Source: Peptococcaceae bacterium
GTDB taxonomy: Bacteria > Bacillota > Peptococcia > Peptococcales > Peptococcaceae
Direction: 5' to 3'
Length of the DNA: 5,623 bases
Assembly: GCA_017622155.1 (NCBI GenBank)
Contig: JAGARS010000199.1
Span: 1-5,623 of the forward strand
Both the position numbers and the translations under genes were made by a program. Every line of letters begins with the position of its first letter. The first letter of the stretch is position 1. Positions 1 through 4,742 of this stretch are shown in pieces. Below the pieces are notes generated by a model. The model saw nothing but the letters and a program-made list of their open reading frames with translations. It searched no databases and had not been told where the DNA came from.

Positions 1-34
1 AAAAGCGTCAAGCCATACTGGTTGACGCTTTTTT
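1..34. terminator. Rho-independent terminator, probably bidirectional
   Basis: An 11-bp perfect stem (AAAAGCGTCAA at 1-11 against TTGACGCTTTT at 22-32) encloses a short loop that can add a CCA/TGG extension with one bulged G at position 12. Read on the minus strand it lies just 3' of the tRNA-Gly gene and would end the tRNA transcript. Its U-tract in that direction begins with four T and continues beyond the window edge. Read on the plus strand it is followed by six T, so it could also stop a gene entering from the left. Confidence 0.85.
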
Positions 35-36
35 GA

Positions 37-110
37 TGGAGCGGGTAAAGGGAATCGAACCCTCATATTCAGCTTGGGAAGCTGATGTTCTACCACTAAA
101 CTATACCCGC
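37..110 (-). tRNA. tRNA-Gly, anticodon CCC
   Basis: The minus strand folds as a complete cloverleaf. The acceptor stem is GCGGGTA/TACCCGC, the anticodon stem is TCAGC/GCTGA around the loop TTCCCAA, and the T arm has the loop TTCGATT. The anticodon is CCC, which reads the glycine codon GGG. The discriminator base is U, as usual for glycine tRNAs, and the 3' CCA is encoded (37-39 on the plus strand). It is the second gene of a two-tRNA unit, about 9 nt after tRNA-Thr, and is followed directly by the terminator at 1-34. Confidence 0.96.
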
Positions 111-119
111 ATATGAACA

Positions 120-192
120 AGCTAATGGCGGGAATCGAACCCGCGACCTGCTGATTACGAATCAGCTGCTCTGCCAACTGAGCTACATCAGC
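120..192 (-). tRNA. tRNA-Thr, anticodon CGU
   Basis: A full cloverleaf is visible on the minus strand. The acceptor stem is GCTGATG/CATTAGC with one G-U pair, the D stem is GCTC/GAGC, the anticodon stem is GCTGA/TCAGC around TTCGTAA, and the T stem is GCGGG/CCCGC with loop TTCGATT. The anticodon CGU reads the threonine codon ACG. The base after the acceptor stem is U, and the next bases are TGT rather than CCA, so CCA must be added after transcription, unlike in the neighbouring tRNA-Gly. It is the promoter-proximal tRNA; the predicted transcript starts only a few nucleotides before its 5' end. Confidence 0.96.
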
Positions 193-201
193 ACAAAAAA
201 T

Positions 202-230
202 ATTATAACTGTTTGTGCTGAAAAATGCAA
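202..230 (-). promoter_or_regulatory. Sigma-70/SigA-type promoter of the tRNA-Thr/tRNA-Gly unit
   Basis: On the minus strand TTGCAT (225-230) and a perfect TATAAT (202-207) are separated by exactly 17 bp. The expected start is near position 195, only about 3 nt before the mature tRNA-Thr 5' end. No other promoter-like sequence is needed for the two tRNAs. Confidence 0.85.
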
Positions 231-250
231 GAGATTTCTGTGCATTTTAT

Positions 251-346
251 ATAGGCACAGAATAAAATCATCAGCGTAGTACGAATAATGTTAAAACGTA
301 TAAATTAAAATTGCTGCGTGTGCTGATGATTGTGGCTCGTGCCTAT
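251..346 (-). repeat. Imperfect long inverted repeat after the coiled-coil gene; possible weak terminator
   Basis: Two 25-nt arms (251-275 and 322-346) pair at both ends: ATAGGCAC with GTGCCTAT (8 bp), and ATCATCAGC with GCTGATGAT (9 bp). An 8-nt mostly unpaired stretch lies between these stems, and a 46-nt AT-rich loop separates the arms. The right arm covers the stop codon of the coiled-coil gene. On the minus strand the inner stem is followed by TTTATTCT, so it may act as a weak terminator for that gene. The rest of the 150-nt spacer (193-342) holds only the tRNA promoter; I see no gene in it. Confidence 0.5.
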
Positions 347-669
347 TTTCTGTCATCGGCTAAGTCATATAGAATTTTGCCGGTTACACGTTCAAGTGTG
401 GATGTTCTGGCAGCAAGATTCATGACATAATCCATTGTAGTATCAATTTTCTGTTCTAATTTATGCTGACCGTTAATGAGTGCATGAATAAACATCGTAT
501 TTTCTTTTACTTGCGCAGTTAAACCCGATAAATTTTCTTCCACAGAGCTTAAACGGTTTTCTATAGAATCCATACGACTTTCCATAGAGCCCATACGATT
601 CTCCATTGAATCCATGCGATGATTCATTGTTTTTAATTCATTGAGAATTAATTGTAATGTAGTTTCCAT
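343..669 (-). CDS. Small coiled-coil heptad-repeat protein of unknown function (108 aa)
   Basis: I do not recognise a named family. The protein is almost entirely predicted helix. Residues 15-49 are five consecutive seven-residue units of the form (M/I/V)-E/N-x-R-(M/L)-x-S, placing hydrophobic residues at a and d/e-like positions, a classic coiled coil unusually rich in Met. Residues 50-100 continue with spaced hydrophobic residues, so a rod-like oligomer is likely. There is no signal peptide, membrane segment or Cys. The ATG at 667-669 is supported by AAGGAGGTG (675-683) at good spacing and by a promoter at 702-730, so it is a separate transcription unit from rsmI. Proteins of this look (short, variable numbers of heptads) are common in Firmicutes and some phages, but function is not inferable here. 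Being a real gene is well supported; any role is not. Confidence 0.82.
   Translation of the reverse strand: METTLQLILNELKTMNHRMDSMENRMGSMESRMDSIENRLSSVEENLSGLTAQVKENTMFIHALINGQHKLEQKIDTTMDYVMNLAARTSTLERVTGKILYDLADDRK
523..627 (-). repeat. Five tandem 21-bp units encoding heptads inside the coiled-coil gene
   Basis: The units lie at 523-543, 544-564, 565-585, 586-606 and 607-627, each encoding one heptad (residues 43-49, 36-42, 29-35, 22-28 and 15-21). The third and fourth units are the most alike, matching at 17 of 21 bases by my alignment; the outer units are more diverged. DNA-level similarity beyond protein constraint suggests growth by unit duplication. Confidence 0.75.
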
Positions 670-701
670 ACTAGCACCTCCTTCAAAAATAACTTACCAT
701 A

Positions 702-730
702 ATTATACAGGAAAGAAAGTGCTGATGCAA
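702..730 (-). promoter_or_regulatory. SigA-type promoter of the coiled-coil gene
   Basis: On the minus strand TTGCAT (725-730) and TATAAT (702-707) are separated by 17 bp, the same hexamers and spacing as the tRNA promoter at 202-230. The -35 box starts about 4 bp after the T-tract of the rsmI terminator. The 5' leader to the ATG at 669 would be about 25 nt and contains the ribosome binding site at 675-683. Confidence 0.85.
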
Positions 731-733
731 GTG

Positions 734-775
734 AAAAACTTTACCGCACAGGACTATTTGTTCTGTACGATAAAG
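734..775 (-). terminator. Rho-independent terminator of the holB-rsmI operon
   Basis: On the minus strand CTTTATCGTACAG (775-763) pairs with CTGTGCGGTAAAG (751-739) over 13 positions, three of them G-U, around an 11-nt loop, followed by TTTTT (738-734). The upstream arm lies within the last codons of rsmI and the stop codon TAG (756-754) falls in the loop, so there is no 3' untranslated spacer before the hairpin. Confidence 0.85.
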
Positions 776-1587
776 TTGTATACGTCACGTTTGCTAAGGT
801 CTGCTTCTTTGGCAGCCTGTTTGATGGCATCTTTTTGAGAGATGCCTTCTGCTTCCAGCTGTGCTACACGGGCAACGGCCCAGTCGATATCTCGTGTTTC
901 CGGTGCGGCAGGCTCTGCGCCGTGCAAAAGCAGTACAAATTCGCCGCGAATGCCGTTTTGTTCAAAGTGAGCCAGTACTTCTGCCGGTGTACCGCGTACA
1001 ATCTCTTCAAATTTTTTGGTCAGTTCTCGCGCTGCAGCCATAGGGCGTTCGGGAAACACTTCTGCCATTGTTTTTAAGGTATCTTCCAAACGGTGCGGGG
1101 ATTCGTAAAAAATCATGGTGCGTTCTTCTTTAAGCAGGCGTTCGAAGTACTGCTGCCGTTCTTTTTTGTGTCGCGGAATGAAGCCTTCAAAACAGAAGCG
1201 GTCGGTTGGCAGGCCGCTAAGCACTAGGGCTGTAACTGCAGCTACCGGGCCGGGCAGTACGGTGAAAGGAATATCTTCTGCCAGACATTGCTGTACCAGG
1301 TCGTAGCCGGGGTCGGATACGCCGGGCATACCGGCATCGGACACCAGTGCTACATGTTTGCCGTCTTTCAGGTGCTGAATGATGACATCACCTTTGGTCA
1401 TTTTGTTGTGTTCATAATAGCTGGTGACCGGTTTGGAAATGTTGAAATGATTCAGCAGCTGCAGTGTTTTACGGGTATCTTCGCAAGCTACCAGGTCAAC
1501 CGTTTCTAATGTTTCCAGCACACGCAGGGTAATATCCTGCAGATTGCCGATCGGTGTAGCGCATAGGTATAAAGTGCCGTATGTCAT
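754..1587 (-). CDS. rsmI: 16S rRNA (cytidine(1402)-2'-O)-methyltransferase RsmI
   Basis: RsmI uses S-adenosylmethionine to methylate the ribose 2'-OH of C1402 in the decoding centre of 16S rRNA, fine-tuning start-codon choice and fidelity. The 277-aa length is normal and the tetrapyrrole-methylase fold motifs appear in order: TPIGNLQDIT (11-20), CEDTR (35-39), SDAGMPGVSDPG (83-94, the SAM-site loop), LPGP (111-114), GFIPR (135-139), FYESPHRL (160-167), ARELTKKFEE (186-195) and GEFV (215-218). Residues from about 235 to the end form the small C-terminal helical domain common in this family. The ATG at 1585-1587 has AGGAGGT at 1593-1599. It is the last gene of the operon, 30 nt after trmN6, and its final codons form one arm of the terminator. 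In Bacillus a GIY-YIG gene usually sits between these two; it is absent here. Confidence 0.97.
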   Translation of the reverse strand: MTYGTLYLCATPIGNLQDITLRVLETLETVDLVACEDTRKTLQLLNHFNISKPVTSYYEHNKMTKGDVIIQHLKDGKHVALVSDAGMPGVSDPGYDLVQQCLAEDIPFTVLPGPVAAVTALVLSGLPTDRFCFEGFIPRHKKERQQYFERLLKEERTMIFYESPHRLEDTLKTMAEVFPERPMAAARELTKKFEEIVRGTPAEVLAHFEQNGIRGEFVLLLHGAEPAAPETRDIDWAVARVAQLEAEGISQKDAIKQAAKEADLSKRDVYNFIVQNK

Positions 1588-1617
1588 GGTGTACCTCCTG
1601 TGGTGGTATCAAGTATA

Positions 1618-2427
1618 TCATCGATAGTAAGATAATACTTCTTTGCTGTAAGTGGATTTATCACTGGTAATAGAAGCGGTTGTTTCATAAATAGGCAGAG
1701 GCGGCATAATGGTGATACCGTTTCTGCCATCTTTGATTGCTTCCATCAGAATCAGATTAGCCGGCTGATCCAGCGTAGGGTGAATCATGCGCAGCCGATA
1801 TGGTGCCAGACGATGTTTTTGGCAGAGAGCAAGAATTTCGGTCAATCGTTCTGCACGATGAATCAGTGCGAAATGCCCGCGGTCTTTTAATGTGCGAAAG
1901 GCACATTGTATTAATTGCTCTAATGTGCAGGCCAGTTCGTGCCGTGCCAGAGCAATTTGCGGATTTGGGTTTTGCTTTCCGGTGCCGACTTGAAAAAATG
2001 GCGGATTGCTGATGACGAAATCATATTGCTGTTCAAATGATTTGGGCAGTTGTGTTATATCCTGCTGATGAATCCGGATATGGTCTTCCATACCGTTATA
2101 GGTTACAGAACGTTTGGCCATGTCTGCGATTTCAGCTTGCAGCTCTATGCCGTCAATTTGCAGTTTGTCATAACGGGCAGCTAAAAGCAGAGGCATAACA
2201 CCGCTTCCGGTGCCCAAATCCAGAAGGCGCTGCGGCTTGTCCGGATTTGGCGTTATAAAATGCGCCAGCAGGACGGCATCGATAGAAAATCGAAAGCCCT
2301 GCGTTTTCTGCAGGACTTTCCAGATATGTGGGTTTGTTTCGGATGTGGCATACCCGTATATATCATGTTGGATACATAAATCGGTGAATGCTTCGTCAGG
2401 CAGTACCGATATGCTAGTTGGACACAT
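1618..2427 (-). CDS. trmN6: tRNA1(Val) (adenine(37)-N6)-methyltransferase family protein (TrmN6/YabB)
   Basis: This is a class I SAM-dependent methyltransferase of the TrmN6/YabB family (COG4123 type); the E. coli member makes m6A37 in tRNA1(Val). In this 269-aa protein the conserved entry GFRFSIDAVLLAHF is at 44-57, the SAM-binding motif I LDLGTGSGVMPLL at 69-81, an acidic ribose-binding GIEL at 93-96, and the N6-adenine catalytic motif NPPF at 141-144. ARHEL at 161-165 is also typical. The start ATG 2425-2427 is chosen because GGAGGT (2436-2441) lies 8 nt upstream. The start overlaps the end of yabA by 14 nt, so the two are probably translationally coupled. The first 30 residues look poorly conserved. 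The methyltransferase class is secure; the exact tRNA target in this organism is inferred from the family. Confidence 0.92.
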   Translation of the reverse strand: MCPTSISVLPDEAFTDLCIQHDIYGYATSETNPHIWKVLQKTQGFRFSIDAVLLAHFITPNPDKPQRLLDLGTGSGVMPLLLAARYDKLQIDGIELQAEIADMAKRSVTYNGMEDHIRIHQQDITQLPKSFEQQYDFVISNPPFFQVGTGKQNPNPQIALARHELACTLEQLIQCAFRTLKDRGHFALIHRAERLTEILALCQKHRLAPYRLRMIHPTLDQPANLILMEAIKDGRNGITIMPPLPIYETTASITSDKSTYSKEVLSYYR

Positions 2428-2701
2428 TGCTCAGTACCTCCATGCATAAAAGGCAGCCGCCATCGTGTGTTTTTCCGAAATATGCAGGGCACACATGAAT
2501 CCCATCGTCATAAAGCTTTTGCAGCGTGTGCAGCCCATCGTTTTCGCTTTGACTGTTGTTTTGTACAGCTGGCGCAGCCTGTTGACGCAGCCACTCGTTT
2601 TCTGCCTCTAAATTGGCGATATAGACCTGCAGCTGCTGAAATTCTTCTGTCAGCTGAGATAAGGTCTGCTGCATAGTGGCCAATTGTTTGCTTAAATTCA
2701 T
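2414..2701 (-). CDS. yabA: Replication initiation control protein YabA
   Basis: YabA is a Firmicutes regulator that binds DnaA and the sliding clamp DnaN and prevents over-initiation of chromosome replication. The 95-aa protein has the expected two parts. An N-terminal leucine-zipper-like coiled coil covers roughly residues 3-41, rich in Leu/Gln and giving tetramerisation in the studied homologue. A Gln/Ser/Asn-rich linker (about 42-56) joins it to a C-terminal zinc-binding module with H69, C71, C83 and C86 in the pattern HxC...CxxC. It is somewhat shorter than the roughly 119-aa Bacillus protein, with the difference in the linker region. ATG 2699-2701 follows a GGGAGGGA ribosome binding site by about 5 nt. 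It lies 26 nt after ricT and its end contains the ribosome binding site and start codon of trmN6. Confidence 0.93.
   Translation of the reverse strand: MNLSKQLATMQQTLSQLTEEFQQLQVYIANLEAENEWLRQQAAPAVQNNSQSENDGLHTLQKLYDDGIHVCPAYFGKTHDGGCLLCMEVLSNVSN
2436..2441 (-). promoter_or_regulatory. Ribosome binding site of trmN6 inside yabA
   Basis: GGAGGT on the minus strand lies 8 nt before the trmN6 ATG and within the last codons of yabA. It fixes the trmN6 start in an overlapping arrangement where ribosomes finishing yabA pass directly over it. Confidence 0.75.
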
Positions 2702-2727
2702 GTGATTCCCTCCCGTGTTTATAAAAT

Positions 2728-3468
2728 TTAGTCTTCCAGATTGCGTAGGTCAAAGCCTGTGTCGTCCTCATCCATATTATCCAGCGCATCCAGATGCTTT
2801 ACTTTGCATCCGCATTTTCTGTTTTCTACATACACATCATTTTCATATTTTAAACAGCATAACAATCGTCCGCAAATACCGGAAATTTTAGATGGGTTCA
2901 GTGATAAATTCTGTTCTTTTGCCATTTTGATACTTACCGGTGCAAAATCACCTAAAAATGTGTGACAGCACAATGGGCGGCCGCAGAAGCCGATACCGCC
3001 TAACATTTTGGCTTCATCTCGCACACCGATTTGACGCAGTTCAATGCGAGTACGGAATACGGTAGCCAAATCTTTTACCAGTTCACGAAAATCTACGCGG
3101 CCGTCAGCGGTAAAGAAAAATACAATTTTGCTGTTGTCAAAAGTATATTCTACATCAATCAGTTTCATTGGAAGCTGGTGATTTTCGATTTTTTCTAAGC
3201 ACACCTGAAATGCTTCTTTTTCATATTCAGCATTTGCTGCCACATGGGCGTCATCTTCCGGTGTTGCCACGCGAATTACTTTTTTCAGTGGCGGTATGAT
3301 TTCTTCTTCCGGTACTTGTTTTAGTCCTACCACTACACTGCCGTATTCGATACCGCGTGCGGTTTCTACAATTACATGATCTCCGGCCTGAATATTCATT
3401 TGATCCGGGTCGAAATAATATATTTTACCGGCTTCCTTGAATCGGACGCCAATAACAGTAATACTCAT
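2728..3468 (-). CDS. ricT: PSP1-domain protein RicT (YaaT), RNase Y-associated factor
   Basis: RicT is the PSP1-family subunit of the RicA-RicF-RicT (Y) complex, which in B. subtilis carries iron-sulphur clusters and promotes RNase Y-dependent mRNA processing, affecting sporulation, competence and biofilm formation. The 246-aa protein shows the family's N-terminal beta-rich part (1-50), the PSP1 core (about 60-145), and the twin cysteine motifs GFCGRPLCC (160-168) and GICGRLLCC (197-205). It is shorter than the roughly 275-aa Bacillus protein: after LKYEND (206-211) the usual basic/beta tail is replaced by a short segment with CGC (C219, C221) and an acidic end. ATG 3466-3468 follows AGGAGGA at good spacing. 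It is 32 nt after holB and 26 nt before yabA, the conserved Firmicutes order. Whether RicA and RicF partners exist is not visible in this window. Confidence 0.93.
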   Translation of the reverse strand: MSITVIGVRFKEAGKIYYFDPDQMNIQAGDHVIVETARGIEYGSVVVGLKQVPEEEIIPPLKKVIRVATPEDDAHVAANAEYEKEAFQVCLEKIENHQLPMKLIDVEYTFDNSKIVFFFTADGRVDFRELVKDLATVFRTRIELRQIGVRDEAKMLGGIGFCGRPLCCHTFLGDFAPVSIKMAKEQNLSLNPSKISGICGRLLCCLKYENDVYVENRKCGCKVKHLDALDNMDEDDTGFDLRNLED

Positions 3469-3500
3469 GATGAATCCTCCTATTATATGTTTTCGATCGT

Positions 3501-4493
3501 TTATTTAGAAATCAATTGCTGCGTTTTTAGCAAAACAACTTCCAGCACCAGCCGTGGCGATGCATTGTATTCCAGCTGTTCTGCTGCAGTACGAAAATAC
3601 TGCAGTACGTGAAGCAAGTGCTCCGGTGCAGCATGCTGTGTGCGCAGCTCTGCCAGATAATCCTGATTGAGGATAAGGCCGCTGTCGCTATGCATAACGG
3701 TCAGCAGTACATCGTGATACCAGAGCTGTCCCAGCTCCAGCAGTGTACGTGCCATTTTTTTGTTTTTATCCCACTGCTCACACCAGCTGATAATTTGAGC
3801 CGGCCGCATCGTATCCAGTTTCGCCAAAAGCTGATAAAAATCCTGCCTGGTTTGTGCCAGATCATCATTTGCCAGCAGTTCTTCCGCTGTATGCATTGAG
3901 CCGCCCGCCAATGCCGCTGTCAACCCGATACGGCTTTGCTGAGCGGGATAGTGCTGCAGTAAAATCTCTTGTATGAGTGAAGGAGATAATGTGTGAAACT
4001 GTATTTGCTGACAACGGGACAAAATAGTAATAGGCAGATTTTGTATTTGCGAAGTAATCAAAATGAATACGGTGTTGTCTGTAGGTTCTTCCAGTGTTTT
4101 CAGCAAACAGTTGGCAGCCTGCTCCGTCATTAAATGTGCATCATTGATGAGAATTACTTTATATACGCTGTCATAATTGCGCAAGGATACTTTAGAAAGC
4201 AGCGCACGAATCTGTTCAATCTTGATGCTTGCGCCATCCGGCTCCAGTACAATGATATCCGGCTGACTTCCGGTTTGCGCCTGTATGCAGGATGGGCATG
4301 AGCCGCAGCTTTGCGTGCTTTCCGGGGCTTTGCCGGTGCAGTTGAGGTATTGTGCCATTGCAAGCGCTGCTTTCTTTTTGCCGACGCCTTCCGGTCCGGT
4401 AAAAAGATATGCATGCGCAATGTGCTGTGTCTGAATTGCACGCTCTATAATATGAATGGCCTGTTCTTGTCCTTTGATTTCCGAAAACTGCAT
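3501..4493 (-). CDS. holB: DNA polymerase III subunit delta' (clamp loader)
   Basis: HolB is the delta' subunit of the clamp-loader complex that opens the DnaN sliding clamp and loads it on primed DNA. The 330-aa protein has a AAA+ fold: HAYLFTGPEGVGKK (27-40, Walker A region), a zinc module with C52, C63, C66 and C69, a Walker B-like strand VILINDAHLM (113-122), LLKTLEEP (130-137), and the SRC motif (159-161) carrying the arginine finger. Walker A has Lys where Thr/Ser is expected and the Walker B acidic pair is changed to Asn-Asp, so it probably does not hydrolyse ATP, consistent with delta' subunits generally. The C-terminal half (about 200-330) is the helical collar domain. ATG 4491-4493 is preceded by AGGAG at 6 nt. 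It is the first gene of the operon, with its own promoter at 4543-4571. Confidence 0.95.
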   Translation of the reverse strand: MQFSEIKGQEQAIHIIERAIQTQHIAHAYLFTGPEGVGKKKAALAMAQYLNCTGKAPESTQSCGSCPSCIQAQTGSQPDIIVLEPDGASIKIEQIRALLSKVSLRNYDSVYKVILINDAHLMTEQAANCLLKTLEEPTDNTVFILITSQIQNLPITILSRCQQIQFHTLSPSLIQEILLQHYPAQQSRIGLTAALAGGSMHTAEELLANDDLAQTRQDFYQLLAKLDTMRPAQIISWCEQWDKNKKMARTLLELGQLWYHDVLLTVMHSDSGLILNQDYLAELRTQHAAPEHLLHVLQYFRTAAEQLEYNASPRLVLEVVLLKTQQLISK

Positions 4494-4542
4494 GGGAAAC
4501 TCCTGTTTCTAAATAGTTTTGTGCAAAAATACCTTATCTTTA

Positions 4543-4571
4543 ATTGTATCGTATTGACGGAGAGAAATCAA
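4543..4571 (-). promoter_or_regulatory. SigA-type promoter of the holB-ricT-yabA-trmN6-rsmI operon
   Basis: On the minus strand TTGATT (4566-4571) and TACAAT (4543-4548) are 17 bp apart. These match the -35 consensus at four of six and the -10 at five of six positions. Transcription would start near 4536, leaving a leader of about 40 nt before the holB ATG. No riboswitch-sized leader is present. Confidence 0.75.
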
Positions 4572-4646
4572 CGAAAATAAAAGGATTTCCGGGTTTGTTG
4601 TTGGAAAGAAATAATAAAAAATGTACAGAAAAAGAAAAACATAAGT

Positions 4647-4675
4647 GTCTTGTTGGCACAGAAATGTGCTATAAT
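4647..4675 (+). promoter_or_regulatory. Extended -10 promoter of cls with an internal palindrome
   Basis: A perfect TATAAT (4670-4675) is preceded by TG one base upstream (4667-4668), an extended -10 element. No good -35 box is present at 17 bp (GTCTTG, 4647-4652). The spacer contains GCACA-GAAA-TGTGC (4656-4669), a 5-bp perfect inverted repeat directly abutting the -10 box, which could be a regulator site. The leader to the GTG start is about 60 nt. The remaining intergenic sequence (4494-4742) is AT-rich and shows no gene. Confidence 0.65.
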
Positions 4676-4729
4676 ATTATTTACGGCAAAAACAATATAT
4701 GTATACGGTTAGATTGTACAAACAAAAGA

Positions 4730-4737
4730 GGAGATGA
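4730..4737 (+). promoter_or_regulatory. Ribosome binding site that sets the cls start at GTG 4743
   Basis: GGAGATGA differs by one base from the ideal GGAGGTGA and ends 5 nt before GTG 4743. The in-frame ATG at 4734 lies inside this site with no spacing, which makes it a poor start, and the ATG at 4738 is in another frame. Confidence 0.65.
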
Positions 4738-4742
4738 ATGCC

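Noticed and set aside
37..192. tRNA genes as integration sites for a mobile element
   Set aside because: I noticed no repeat of a tRNA 3' end elsewhere in the window and there is no integrase or phage-like gene nearby.
288..308. Six-codon plus-strand open frame in the tRNA/coiled-coil spacer
   Set aside because: No ribosome binding site or promoter is seen and it is too short to distinguish from chance.
641..1509. Several plus-strand open frames opposite rsmI and the coiled-coil gene
   Set aside because: They are in other frames of a recognisable rsmI gene, have Cys/Arg-rich translations and no ribosome binding sites.
4586..4607. TTTCC...GGAAA short inverted repeat between holB and cls
   Set aside because: The arms are only five bases with a 12-nt loop in AT-rich sequence and have no fixed relation to either promoter.
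4734..4736. In-frame ATG as the start of cls
   Set aside because: The Shine-Dalgarno sequence overlaps it, leaving no spacing; GTG at 4743 is spaced normally. The difference is only three residues.
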